DNA from: Prochlorococcus sp. HOT208_60m_808M21
GTDB lineage: Bacteria; Cyanobacteriota; Cyanobacteriia; PCC-6307; Cyanobiaceae
Length of the DNA stretch: 64,000 nucleotides
Assembly (NCBI GenBank): GCA_002026005.1
Contig: MWOX01000127.1
Coordinates: 1-64,000, forward strand
Direction of reading: 5' to 3'
The notes under the pieces are model-generated. The model worked only from the letters and a program-made list of their open reading frames with translations, was not told where the DNA came from and searched no databases. Below, piece by piece: positions 9,043 through 18,038 of the stretch (the first letter of the stretch is position 1; every line of letters begins with the position of its first letter). A program made the translations under genes and the position numbers.

Positions 9043-9765
9043 TTAATTATTAGTGTGTATTCCACATTCTTGTTTAATCCCTCCAAATCTTGTATCTCTG
9101 CCCTTTGTTTTAGTTCCATCGGGACTGCTTGAATGCCAATCTCCTACAGAAGAATAACCTTTGATAAAAAGTGGATGAGCAGGTAAATTATTCTCTTCCA
9201 TGTAATAAAATATATCTTTATTTGTCCAATTTAATAAAGGTCTTAAAGAGAGTCTTTGACGAATTACGTCTATGAATTTCATTTTATTTCTATTTTCTGT
9301 TTGACTTGATCTAACACCGCTTGCCCAGCAGAAAATATCATATTTTTTTAGACCATTTTCTAAAGGTTTTATCTTTCTCAATTCATGATACTTATCTAAA
9401 TCACTCTCTTTTTTTGTTTCCCAAAGTTTTCCGTATTTGGCCTCCATTCTTGCTGGAGATAATTCACTTTGCAGAACTTCAACTTCTAAAGATAAATTAT
9501 CAATAAGCTTTTCAGCGTAATGGTATGTTTCTGGAGGTAGGTAACCTGTATCTATCCAAAATATTTTGATTTTTTTTTGTAGAGATAATTTACTGACCAT
9601 ATCTAAAAGGACTGATGACTGTATACCAAAACTTGTTGTGATAGCAAATTGATTTTCAAAATTTTCATAACCCCATGTAAGCCTTGCTTGAGGCTTCATA
9701 TCTACAAGCTCTTGATTATATTTACTCAAGTTAGTTTGAATATCTTTGTGGATTTTTTCAATCAT
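9043..9765 (-). CDS. cysH: Phosphoadenosine phosphosulfate reductase
   Basis: 240 residues. PP-loop SFGIQSSVLL near residues 45-54, the substrate block FWIDTGYLPPETY, the RPLLNW and GYSSVGDWHSS segments, and the catalytic ECGIH at the C-terminus (Cys 234). The Cys-Cys pairs that bind an Fe-S cluster in APS-type enzymes are not seen, so PAPS is the likely substrate. It reduces activated sulfate to sulfite in assimilation. Divergent from ndbB with a 95-bp spacer. Confidence 0.93.
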   Translation of the reverse strand: MIEKIHKDIQTNLSKYNQELVDMKPQARLTWGYENFENQFAITTSFGIQSSVLLDMVSKLSLQKKIKIFWIDTGYLPPETYHYAEKLIDNLSLEVEVLQSELSPARMEAKYGKLWETKKESDLDKYHELRKIKPLENGLKKYDIFCWASGVRSSQTENRNKMKFIDVIRQRLSLRPLLNWTNKDIFYYMEENNLPAHPLFIKGYSSVGDWHSSSPDGTKTKGRDTRFGGIKQECGIHTNN

Positions 9766-9860
9766 TCTTCAGTTTGATTATGAGTTTAATTTTATTTCGC
9801 TCAATTTAAAAATTATTCGTTTAGTTTAATAATACATTTACGCATAACAATATTTCTCTA

Positions 9861-11045
9861 ATGAAATCAATACAAAAACCAATAGTAATAGTTGGAGCAG
9901 GTTTTGCAGGTATGACATTTGCTTTGAATTTAAAGAATCTTAATCCTTCTTTACCGCTTCTTGTGGTTGATTCTGAAACTAACTTTATATTTAAACCTTT
10001 AATGTACGAAGTTTTAAGTAAAGAAATAAGAAATTGGGAAGCCACTCCAAAATTTGCAAATATTTTTTCAGATGCGGGTATAACTTTCTTAAGAAATTGT
10101 TTAACCAAGATTTCCTTCAAAGAAAATATTCTTGAATTTAGCGACGAATTAAAATTAAGTTATCAGTATCTCGTTATCTGTACAGGATCTATTCCAAATA
10201 GTTTTTTTATAAAAGGTGTAGATGAAAGTTGTTATTTTTTTAATGATGTTCATGATTTAAATAAATTAAATTCTTTTTTAACAAAATCACAAGATACTGC
10301 GTTGCATAAAAAGTTATTCATAGTTGGAGGCGGTCCCTCTGGCATCGAGTTAGCATGCAAAATTAAAGATATATTTACAGATCAATTTGAAATTAATGTA
10401 ATAGAAAAATCAAATGAAATCCTCAATAAAAACAAAATTTTTAATAGAGAACAAGCAGAGAAGGCATTAGAAAAAAGAAAAATCAAAGTTTTTTTGAATT
10501 CTACAGTTAAAGAAGTCTCAGAAACTAAGATTAGTATTTCTAGTGAGGTTGGAATATCTTCCTTTGATAAAGATATTGTTATTTGGACAGCAGGTGTTAA
10601 ACCTAATTTGTCTTATTTAGAAACTGATCAAATAACAAAAAAATTTGGACGAATTTTAGTTAATAATAATTTGCAAATAGAAAACCATAAAAACTGTTTC
10701 GCTATTGGTGATATTTCAGTTATAGAAGGAATGGAGGATTTACCCATAACTGCTCAGGTCGCTATGCAGGAAGGAAATCATCTTGCTAATAATTTAGAAC
10801 TTTTAATTCAAGGAAAAGATCCTTTACCTTTTGAATTTCAAGACAACGGTGAAATGATTAGCTTAGGAATAGGCGAAGCTTCAATTTCTGGGCTTGGAGT
10901 TACTTTGTCTGGGAAATTGGCTTTTGAGGCAAGAAGACTTGTATATGCTTCTAAGTTGCCTGATATTACAGAAAGCTTAAAATCTGCATCTTCATGGATA
11001 TTCCAAAAAAAATCTATTTTTAAAAAGTTTCTTAAAAAAGATTAA
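9861..11045 (+). CDS. ndbB: Type II NADH dehydrogenase
   Basis: 394 residues. FAD-binding VGAGFAGM at residues 11-18, NAD-binding VGGGPSGIEL near 155, a C-terminal FAD-contact block AIGDISVIEG, and ITAQVAMQEGNHLA. These enzymes pass electrons from NAD(P)H to quinone without proton pumping and are peripheral on the membrane. A C-terminal hydrophobic/basic stretch may anchor it. It is followed 58 bp later by the DASS-type transporter. NdbB is one of several cyanobacterial NDH-2 forms; the exact subtype is an inference from position and length. Confidence 0.87.
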   Translation: MKSIQKPIVIVGAGFAGMTFALNLKNLNPSLPLLVVDSETNFIFKPLMYEVLSKEIRNWEATPKFANIFSDAGITFLRNCLTKISFKENILEFSDELKLSYQYLVICTGSIPNSFFIKGVDESCYFFNDVHDLNKLNSFLTKSQDTALHKKLFIVGGGPSGIELACKIKDIFTDQFEINVIEKSNEILNKNKIFNREQAEKALEKRKIKVFLNSTVKEVSETKISISSEVGISSFDKDIVIWTAGVKPNLSYLETDQITKKFGRILVNNNLQIENHKNCFAIGDISVIEGMEDLPITAQVAMQEGNHLANNLELLIQGKDPLPFEFQDNGEMISLGIGEASISGLGVTLSGKLAFEARRLVYASKLPDITESLKSASSWIFQKKSIFKKFLKKD

Positions 11046-11103
11046 TCGAATTAAACTTTATTGAAATATTGTTTTTGGGTATATTGAGTTAAATAAGTTT
11101 TGT

Positions 11104-12912
11104 ATGAATTTAATTTCAGTAGTTAGTAATAATTTTGATGCGTTTATAACGGTAGTTGTTTTAATAATGTCAATAATTTTGTTTATTAGAAATACTATTG
11201 CACCAGAATTGACTGGTTTGTTATGTGTTGGAATATTTATATCTACTGGGGTTCTTTCTCCTGAAAAAGCTTTAGCTGGATTTGGTAGCCCTTCTTTAAT
11301 TACCCTTATGGGTTTATTTGCAGTTTCCTCAGCATTATTTAAAAGTGGTGCCTTAGACAGAGTAAGAGAATTAATTTCTTCTGAAAGTATTCGAACTCCA
11401 AGGAAATTAATTTCTTTAATAGCTTTTTTGATCGCTCCAATATCTGGAATCGTACCTAATACACCAGTAGTAGCATCTTTGTTACCTTTAATTGAAACTT
11501 GGTGCGAGCGAAGAAATATATCACCATCAAAAGTTTTATTACCTCTTTCTTTTGCTACTTTACTCGGTGGAACTCTGACATTACTAGGTAGCTCAGTAAA
11601 TCTCCTTGTAAGTGATATTAGTCAGCAATTAGGTTATGGAGGTTTGGAATTATTTAGTTTGACTTCAATAGGAATTCCTGTGTGGCTTATAGGTACAATC
11701 TATATGATTCTAGTTTCTGACGTGCTTTTGCCAGATAGAGGGAGAGATAAGGAGTTTATTAAAAATGGTGATATGAATATATATTTTACCGAAGTTTCTA
11801 TTCCCTCCACTTCAGAATTAGTTGGACAATCTGTCAGAAATAGTAGATTGCAAAGACGATTTGACGTTGATGTGCTGGAATTGCAACGAAATGGAAAAGT
11901 TATTCTTCCTCCTTTGGCTGATAGAAAGATTGAACCGGATGATAGATTAATAATCCGCGTTACAAGGGCAGACTTATTTAGGTTGCAGCAGGAACATACT
12001 ATTCTTTTAGGAGAAAATAAAACATCTTTCGATGGAGCTAATGTTTTCTCAGATGATGAAGGTACTAAGACCTTTGAAGCCTTGTTACCAGCTGGTTCAA
12101 CTTTAGCCGGAGCAAGTTTGAGAGAATTAAGATTTAGGCAGCGTCATAATGCAACAGTTTTAGCATTAAGAAGAGGTCAACAAACTGTTCAGGAGAGATT
12201 AGGCCAAGCTGTTTTAAGAGCTGGAGATGTTTTATTATTGCAAGCACCGCTAGATTCAATAAGAGGTTTGCAAGCTAGTAATGATTTGCTTATTTTAGAT
12301 CAATTCGAAGACGACTTGCCTTTTTTGATAAAAAAACCCATATCGATTGCAATTGCAATAGGAATGGTGGTTTTGCCTTCGGTTTCTAATATTCCATTAG
12401 TAGGTTCAGTTCTTTTGGCAGTGATTGCTATGGTTGCTTGTGGATGTTTAAGACCTGCAGAGATACAAAAATCAATTAGGTTAGACGTCATTTTATTGCT
12501 GGGATCTTTATCGTGTTTTAGTGTGGCTATGCAGATAACTGGGTTAGCAGATGTAATTGCAGTTAATCTCAATTTTGTACTTAACGGAATGCCTCTTTAT
12601 TTTGCACTAGTCGTAATTTTTGTATCTACAGTTATTCTTACGCAATTTATAAGTAATGCTGCTTCGGTTGCTTTGATTTTGCCTGTTGCTATTGAATTCT
12701 CAAATGTTTTAGAAATTTCACCAAGCGCTTTAATAATGCTTGTTTTATTCGGTGCAAGTCAATCTTTCTTGACTCCAATGGGTTATCAAACAAATTTAAT
12801 GGTTTATGGTCCTGGAAGGTATAGATTTTTTGATATCGCAAAATATGGAGCTGGATTAACACTTATAATGTCGTTTACTGTGCCAGCATTGATAATTTTA
12901 AATTACGGGTAA
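11104..12912 (+). CDS. DASS-family sodium/sulfate symporter-like transporter with TrkA-C domains
   Basis: 602 residues. About ten membrane segments split by a cytoplasmic insert (residues about 215-395) that holds two RCK_C/TrkA-C domains, recognisable from VSIPSTSELVGQSVRNSRL and LPAGSTLAGASLRELRFR. The membrane part matches the divalent-anion:sodium symporter superfamily. It lies four bases upstream of ktrB and near ktrA, so its insert may sense the same ligand as the K+/Na+ channel system. Sulfate is the usual label; the substrate is not established by sequence. Confidence 0.85.
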   Translation: MNLISVVSNNFDAFITVVVLIMSIILFIRNTIAPELTGLLCVGIFISTGVLSPEKALAGFGSPSLITLMGLFAVSSALFKSGALDRVRELISSESIRTPRKLISLIAFLIAPISGIVPNTPVVASLLPLIETWCERRNISPSKVLLPLSFATLLGGTLTLLGSSVNLLVSDISQQLGYGGLELFSLTSIGIPVWLIGTIYMILVSDVLLPDRGRDKEFIKNGDMNIYFTEVSIPSTSELVGQSVRNSRLQRRFDVDVLELQRNGKVILPPLADRKIEPDDRLIIRVTRADLFRLQQEHTILLGENKTSFDGANVFSDDEGTKTFEALLPAGSTLAGASLRELRFRQRHNATVLALRRGQQTVQERLGQAVLRAGDVLLLQAPLDSIRGLQASNDLLILDQFEDDLPFLIKKPISIAIAIGMVVLPSVSNIPLVGSVLLAVIAMVACGCLRPAEIQKSIRLDVILLLGSLSCFSVAMQITGLADVIAVNLNFVLNGMPLYFALVVIFVSTVILTQFISNAASVALILPVAIEFSNVLEISPSALIMLVLFGASQSFLTPMGYQTNLMVYGPGRYRFFDIAKYGAGLTLIMSFTVPALIILNYG

Positions 12913-12916
12913 TATC

Positions 12917-14320
12917 GTGAAATTCACAAGCAAGGTTTATAAGTTAAAAGATGCTTACAAAAAGCTATCTGTTCCTCAATTTACTATTGTTACAGGTTTG
13001 TTTATTATTTGCCTTGGAACTTTAATTTTGAGCTCTCCATTATGTTCATCTTCAAAGGTTGGTTTGTGGGAAGCATTTTTTACATCTACTTCTGCAATAA
13101 CCGTTACTGGCTTAACCATAATTGATATTGGTGTTGATTTAAATTTCTTTGGCCAAGTTTTCTTAGCTTTTATGCTTTTATCAGGTGGTCTAGGATTAAT
13201 GGCCATTACAACATTTTTACAAGGGTTTGTTGTAAAGGGGACAAAGCTAAGAACTAGATTAGATAAAGGAAAGACTTTAGATGAATTTGGAGTTGGAGGA
13301 ATTGGTCGAACTTTTCAAAGCATTGCTATTACTGCGATTAGTATCATATCCTTTGGCGCAATTGTCTTATATTATTTTGGATTTGTAGATATTCAAAATA
13401 ATTGGGAAAGACTATGGTCTTCTATTTTTCACAGCATTTCTGCATATAACAATGCAGGATTTTCGTTAATGTCAAATAGTCTTCAAGACTATAGAACAAA
13501 TTATTTGGTGAATAGTGTTTTTGTTTTTCTCATTGTTATGGGTGGATTGGGTTGGAGGGTTATTGATGATATTTGGAGTCATAAAAAAAATCTTTCTTAT
13601 AAGAAATTAAGCCTTCATTCCAGACTAGTTATTAGGACAAGTTTATCTTTAATATTTTTCGGATCATTAGGACTCTTTATCACTGAATCATTGCTAAATA
13701 GTCAATTTTTTAATGATTTAAATTTCTTTGAACGGTTAATTTCATCTATCTTCGAAACAGTTAGTGCAAGAACTGCAGGCTTTACAAATTTCCCGATTTC
13801 TTTAAACTCTATCTCAGATACGGGCCTCTTATTATTAATGACGCTTATGTTTATTGGAGCAAGTACAGGAGGTACTGGTGGAGGCATAAAAACAACTACA
13901 TTTATTGCTCTAATGGCTGCAACTAGATCAACTTTAAGAGGTCAGAAAGATGTAATTATTAGCAATAGATTAATTTCAGATAAAGTTATTCTAAAGGCAG
14001 TTGGAATCACAGTTGGATCTTTGCTTTTTGTTCTTTTAATGGCAATGTTACTTAGTACAACTAATACTTTTGTTAAAAAAGAATCATTCACATTCCTAGA
14101 AATTCTGTTCACTTGCATATCTGCATTTGCAACAGTTGGTTTTGATATTGGTTTAACCGCAAAATTAAATCATTTTGGTCAATTTATTCTTATTGTGGGG
14201 ATGTTTGTGGGAAGACTTGGAATCCTTTTGCTTTTAAGTGCACTTTGGCAGGCTCTGTATAAGAGTAGAATAGATAGACAAAAGAGAATTGGCTATCCTA
14301 GGGCTGATCTATATGTTTAG
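12917..14320 (+). CDS. ktrB: Potassium/sodium transporter membrane subunit, KtrB/TrkH family
   Basis: 467 residues from a GTG start four bases after the preceding stop. Four membrane-pore-membrane units are visible, each with a pore glycine: ITVTGLTI, NNAGFSLM, ARTAGFTNF and ATVGFDIG, plus the GGTGGGIKTTT loop. This is the pore subunit of a Ktr/Trk cation uptake system in the inner membrane, gated by KtrA. The gene order DASS-ktrB-ktrA and tiny gaps indicate an operon. Confidence 0.92.
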   Translation: MKFTSKVYKLKDAYKKLSVPQFTIVTGLFIICLGTLILSSPLCSSSKVGLWEAFFTSTSAITVTGLTIIDIGVDLNFFGQVFLAFMLLSGGLGLMAITTFLQGFVVKGTKLRTRLDKGKTLDEFGVGGIGRTFQSIAITAISIISFGAIVLYYFGFVDIQNNWERLWSSIFHSISAYNNAGFSLMSNSLQDYRTNYLVNSVFVFLIVMGGLGWRVIDDIWSHKKNLSYKKLSLHSRLVIRTSLSLIFFGSLGLFITESLLNSQFFNDLNFFERLISSIFETVSARTAGFTNFPISLNSISDTGLLLLMTLMFIGASTGGTGGGIKTTTFIALMAATRSTLRGQKDVIISNRLISDKVILKAVGITVGSLLFVLLMAMLLSTTNTFVKKESFTFLEILFTCISAFATVGFDIGLTAKLNHFGQFILIVGMFVGRLGILLLLSALWQALYKSRIDRQKRIGYPRADLYV

Positions 14321-14338
14321 AATTGACTGAGTTTTATT

Positions 14339-15043
14339 ATGGCTGATTGGTGGCAGTGGTCTCAAAAGAGAGAAAATGAAGCACTCACTTTTGCAGTTGT
14401 CGGTGTTGGAAGATTTGGAACCGCAGTTTGCAGAGAACTTATTAGTAATGGTGCTGATGTTTTGGCTGCAGATTATTCGGAAAAAGCTATTGATGATTTA
14501 AGGCAATTAGAACCTTCGATAGAAGCGAGAGTTGTAGATTGTACTGATGAAGAGTCTATGAAGGAATCGGGAATTCTTGAAATGAATACTGTTGTAGTAG
14601 GTATTAGTGAACCTATTGAAGCAAGTATAACTACAACTCTTATCGCTAAGGATAGTGAAGGTAGCAAAGTAAAAAGAGTAATAGCGAGAGCTACCAGTGA
14701 CTTGCATGAAAAAATGTTAAAAAGGGTAGGTGCAGATAAAGTTGTTTTTCCATCTAGGATGCAAGGAGAAAGATTAGGTTTAGAACTAGTAAGACCAAAC
14801 CTAATCGAAAGATTGGAACTTGATAACCAAACTGGTATAGATGAAATAACTGTTCCAGAGGAATTTATTGGAAGATCTTTAAGAGATTTAAATTTGAGGA
14901 AAAATTATTTTGTAAATGTTCTTGCTGCAGGGCCTGCTGAAGAGTTAACAGTTAATCCTCCAGCAAAATATATTTTGGAAAGAGGAAATATTTTGGTAGT
15001 CATGGGTAAAACTGTAGATTTACAGAAATTGCCTCAAAATTAA
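14339..15043 (+). CDS. ktrA: Regulatory RCK subunit KtrA of the cation uptake system
   Basis: 234 residues. Rossmann-type TrkA-N domain with GVGRFG near residue 23, the acidic ribose-binding end of beta-2 (DYSE), and a C-terminal TrkA-C domain (residues about 155-230, EFIGRSLRDLNLRKNYFV). It forms a nucleotide-sensing ring that controls KtrB. Nineteen bases downstream of ktrB. The stop is seven bases from the end of the convergent ribbon-helix-helix gene. Confidence 0.93.
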   Translation: MADWWQWSQKRENEALTFAVVGVGRFGTAVCRELISNGADVLAADYSEKAIDDLRQLEPSIEARVVDCTDEESMKESGILEMNTVVVGISEPIEASITTTLIAKDSEGSKVKRVIARATSDLHEKMLKRVGADKVVFPSRMQGERLGLELVRPNLIERLELDNQTGIDEITVPEEFIGRSLRDLNLRKNYFVNVLAAGPAEELTVNPPAKYILERGNILVVMGKTVDLQKLPQN

Positions 15044-15049
15044 ATATTT

Positions 15050-15352
15050 TTAATCAAGTTTTTTATAGTATCTAATCCTTTGAGGAGCTCTTTTTAATCT
15101 TCTGACGCTTTGTTTTTCAAGTTCATCTCTAAATTTATCAGTATTTAAATTATTTTCTGAAACAGGTGATTTACTTTCTTTTTCGAAATATTTTTTTATA
15201 CCCTCTTGTATTAAGACTTTTGCCATATTACTTACTGTCCTAGATTCATTATCGGCCAAAATAGTTAATTGCTCACATATTAATTCTGGAAGAACTACTT
15301 GAATTCTGGGGGATTTAGGCTTCCCATTAGTTGAGTTTTGGCGGGTAGCCAT
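15050..15352 (-). CDS. Ribbon-helix-helix (CopG/MetJ-like) transcriptional regulator
   Basis: 100 residues. Residues 15-50 (RIQVVLPELICEQLTILAD followed by ESRTVSNMAKVLIQEGI) match the ribbon-helix-helix DNA-binding fold: one beta strand and two helices, which dimerise on DNA. The tail is basic (RRLKRAPQRIRYYKK). It is divergent from the 112-residue gene; a 120-bp spacer between them holds an inverted repeat that could be its operator. The target is unknown. Confidence 0.75.
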   Translation of the reverse strand: MATRQNSTNGKPKSPRIQVVLPELICEQLTILADNESRTVSNMAKVLIQEGIKKYFEKESKSPVSENNLNTDKFRDELEKQSVRRLKRAPQRIRYYKKLD

Positions 15353-15382
15353 GAGTCAAAGTTGATAACTGTTACTTATTAG

Positions 15383-15419
15383 TATACACAGTTAGTCAAG
15401 GATACTATCTTTGTGTATA
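15383..15419. promoter_or_regulatory. Candidate operator: TATACACA / TGTGTATA inverted repeat
   Basis: TATACACA at 15383-15390 and TGTGTATA at 15412-15419 are perfect reverse complements separated by 21 bp, so their centres are 29 bp apart, close to three helical turns. The site lies in the divergent spacer between the ribbon-helix-helix gene and the 112-residue gene, where autoregulation is common. This is an inference; no binding data are available. Confidence 0.4.
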
Positions 15420-15472
15420 TTATTATTAGTAAGGAAATTTATGTCCGTATCAATTAATTGTTTTATTGTCCC

Positions 15473-15811
15473 ATGAAAAATTCAAGAAAAATTGATTCTC
15501 CTAAAAGATCGATAATTGATAAACCGAAAAAAAGATTAGTCAATTCTGATTCTCACGATAATGAAAATAGTGACGTTTTGGTATCAGCTGTAATTAGTCC
15601 ATATTTGTTAACTCATCTTCACCATATTCTCCAGCAGTCAGAGATTTATGCCCAAAAAGATGGTAGAAAATCTCACGCAGCTAACTTTGCGAAACTAAGA
15701 AAAGTTTTATGTTTAGACGCAAGAAGTATGGCAGATGCCTCTGCAAAAGAAATAAAAGATATAGATAATGATTTATCTAATAATAAATATAATGAACAAA
15801 ATGTAGCTTGA
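15473..15811 (+). CDS. Hypothetical protein, 112 residues
   Basis: ATG 15473 is chosen over an in-frame TTG at 15458 that has no better ribosome site. The N-terminal ~40 residues are basic and disordered (KNSRKIDSPKRSIIDKPKKR); residues 47-95 look helical (SAVISPYLLTHLHHILQQSEIYAQ). Conserved in Prochlorococcus in my recollection but without an assigned role. Its start is 120 bp from the divergent ribbon-helix-helix gene, so the two may be co-regulated. Confidence 0.6.
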   Translation: MKNSRKIDSPKRSIIDKPKKRLVNSDSHDNENSDVLVSAVISPYLLTHLHHILQQSEIYAQKDGRKSHAANFAKLRKVLCLDARSMADASAKEIKDIDNDLSNNKYNEQNVA

Positions 15812-15845
15812 AGTAATAATCTATTAATAAATAGATTTTAAAAAC

Positions 15846-16076
15846 ATGTCCAGTAATGCTGAAAAGCTCTATAAATTAATAGCCAACGATTCCAAAAAGA
15901 AACAAAGTCTGTTTATGACAGCCTTAACTAATCCCAAAAAAGCCTTAGATAAAATTTGCGATATTGGTAACGAGTTAAATATTTCTGTGACTAAAGAAGA
16001 GGTTATTGAATATTTGAGTACTATTGATGATGAGGCAACTAAAATGTGGTTAATCAAGGCTCGAGGAGGTCTTTAG
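15846..16076 (+). CDS. Nif11-like small protein, no core peptide
   Basis: 76 residues. Pattern resembles the Nif11 leader domain: an amphipathic first helix (AEKLYKLIANDSKKKQSLF), NP at 29-30, a second helix ending in the LNISVTKEEV block, and a terminal ARGGL. In prochlorosin precursors such a leader ends in a GG cleavage site followed by a modified peptide; here the protein stops one residue after GG. No LanM or transporter gene is nearby, so it is an orphan or a protein that uses the fold differently. Overlaps the convergent small membrane protein gene by 23 bp. Confidence 0.5.
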   Translation: MSSNAEKLYKLIANDSKKKQSLFMTALTNPKKALDKICDIGNELNISVTKEEVIEYLSTIDDEATKMWLIKARGGL

Positions 16077-16230
16077 GAAAAGGTTTCGAATAATTATTAT
16101 TTGGATTAGGAATAGGTTTTATTCTTTTGTTATAGCCACCTCCACCAGCCAAAGTCCAAAAAAACCAATAACTTGGAATTGCAAGAGCTGCAGCTATGAC
16201 AATCACTACAATTTGTTCTATTCTTTTCAT
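16054..16230 (-). CDS. Small single-span membrane protein, 58 residues
   Basis: ATG 16230-16228, stop 16056-16054. One hydrophobic segment at residues 6-29 (IVVIVIAAALAIPSYWFFW), then AGGGGYNKR and a proline/asparagine-rich tail. The last 23 bases overlap the 3' end of the Nif11-like gene on the other strand. The 5' side faces the ABC-F gene at 16303. Function unknown; I include it because the frame has strong membrane-protein character and fills an otherwise empty gap. Confidence 0.5.
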   Translation of the reverse strand: MKRIEQIVVIVIAAALAIPSYWFFWTLAGGGGYNKRIKPIPNPNNNYSKPFPKDLLEP

Positions 16231-16302
16231 GATTTAATTTTATTCCACAATATATTTTTTAGTAAATAAGCCACAGATTTTGTAAATTCTATTTTTAAAA
16301 CA

Positions 16303-17928
16303 GTGATTAGATTTGAAGGTGTAAGCAAAATTTATTCTACAGATGTTGTTTTAAAAGATATTAGTTGGGAGATTAAGAAAGGAGAAAAAGTTGGTTTAGT
16401 TGGTTCTAATGGTGCTGGTAAATCAACCCAATTTAAGATTTTAATTGGAGAGGAAGAGCAAACAAGTGGAGCGATCATCAAAGAGGGAAATCCTAAAATT
16501 GCCCATTTAAAGCAAGAGTTTGATTGTAATTTGAATTTTTCAGTGAGACAGGAATTGGAAAGTTCTTTTAAAGATATACAAATTGTTGCCATTAAACTTT
16601 TAGAAATTGAAAATAAAATGAAAGCGTTGGATATAAAAAAAAATTCCAATGAACTTGAAATATTTGTAAATCAACTCGCAAAATATCAAGCAAAATTTGA
16701 AGCTTTAGGTGGTTATAAAATGCAATCTGATGTAGAAAAAATATTACCAAAATTAGGCTTTTCTATAGAAGATGCTGATAAATTAGTTGGCAAATTCTCA
16801 GGTGGTTGGCAGATGAAAGTTGCACTTGGAAAAATAATCTTACAAAAACCTGATTTACTTTTACTGGATGAACCAACCAATCATTTAGATTTAGAAACTA
16901 TTTTTTGGTTGGAAGAATATCTATCATCGCTTAAAATTGCAGTTATGATAATCAGCCATGATAGATATTTCTTAGATAAATTATGTAAAAAAATAATTTT
17001 TGTAGATAGAGGAACATCTGAAACATATAATGGGAACTATTCTTTTTTTGTCGAACAGAAATCTTTGAATGAAGAATCACAAAATAAGGCATATCAATTA
17101 CAACAAAAAGAAATTGAGTTACAGAAGAGGTATATAGATAAATTTAGAGCTAGTGCAACTCGAAGTTCTCAAGCAAAGAGTAGAGAAAAACAATTAAAAA
17201 AGATTTCTAAAATAGAGGCTCCTATAGCAAAATCAAAAAGTCCTGTTTTTAATTTTCCAGAATGCCCTCGTTCAGGAAAAATAGTTCTAAATATCAAAAA
17301 TTTGTCTCATAGTTTCGAGGATAAAATTATTTTTTTAGATATTAATTTAAAGATTTCTTCTGGGGAGAAAATAGCAATATTGGGACCTAATGGCTGCGGC
17401 AAATCTACATTGCTTAAAATTATTATGAAAAAAATATCCCCTGAAATTGGAGAAATTAATCTTGGTAAACATAATATAATTACTAGCTATTATGAACAGA
17501 ATCAGGCTGAAGCACTTTCACTTGACGAAAGGGTTATTGATTTAATATGTAATAAGTCTCCAGAATGGTCCCAAAAAAAAGTTAGAACATTTTTAGGGGG
17601 TTTTGGCTTTCAAAATGAAACTGTTTTTAAATATATTAAACAACTCAGTGGGGGGGAAAAGGCAAGATTAGCATTGGCACTCATGATTGTTAATCCTAGT
17701 AATTTCCTTCTTTTGGACGAACCAACAAATCATTTGGATCTGCAATCTAAGGAAAACTTAGAATTAGCAATTAAAAATTATAAAGGTTCATTATTAATTA
17801 TTTCTCATGATCGGTATTTTATTTCAAAGGTTGCAAATAGAATTATTGAAATTAAAGATTCAAAGTTATTTTCATATGATGGTAATTACGAATATTTTTT
17901 AGAAAAAACTCAAAGCCAAAAAATTTGA
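16303..17928 (+). CDS. ABC-F family ATPase (Uup/EttA-like)
   Basis: 541 residues from a GTG start. Two ABC domains without membrane segments: Walker A GSNGAGKST (about 37-45) and GPNGCGKST, signatures FSGGWQ and LSGGEK, and the ABC-F linker with FRASATRSSQAKSR between them. Such proteins bind the ribosome E-site region and help translation or relieve stalling. The two LLLDEPTNHLDL Walker B blocks are intact. It stands alone, with no partner transporter genes. Confidence 0.9.
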   Translation: MIRFEGVSKIYSTDVVLKDISWEIKKGEKVGLVGSNGAGKSTQFKILIGEEEQTSGAIIKEGNPKIAHLKQEFDCNLNFSVRQELESSFKDIQIVAIKLLEIENKMKALDIKKNSNELEIFVNQLAKYQAKFEALGGYKMQSDVEKILPKLGFSIEDADKLVGKFSGGWQMKVALGKIILQKPDLLLLDEPTNHLDLETIFWLEEYLSSLKIAVMIISHDRYFLDKLCKKIIFVDRGTSETYNGNYSFFVEQKSLNEESQNKAYQLQQKEIELQKRYIDKFRASATRSSQAKSREKQLKKISKIEAPIAKSKSPVFNFPECPRSGKIVLNIKNLSHSFEDKIIFLDINLKISSGEKIAILGPNGCGKSTLLKIIMKKISPEIGEINLGKHNIITSYYEQNQAEALSLDERVIDLICNKSPEWSQKKVRTFLGGFGFQNETVFKYIKQLSGGEKARLALALMIVNPSNFLLLDEPTNHLDLQSKENLELAIKNYKGSLLIISHDRYFISKVANRIIEIKDSKLFSYDGNYEYFLEKTQSQKI

Positions 17929-18038
17929 TTACTTTTCATAAAATTTACAATTGGCTAAGTATGATCACTCATTTATCTTTACATAGTTCACCGTCCTTGA
18001 TTAATCTGAAAAATACAAAATAGGTTTTAATCATTTAA

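Noticed and set aside
9821..10120. Minus-strand open frame of 99 codons opposite ndbB
   Set aside because: Lies entirely over the N-terminal coding part of ndbB with no ribosome site; the type II NADH dehydrogenase frame clearly wins.
12300..12572. Minus-strand frame inside the DASS transporter
   Set aside because: Antisense shadow of hydrophobic coding sequence; no start signal or family match.
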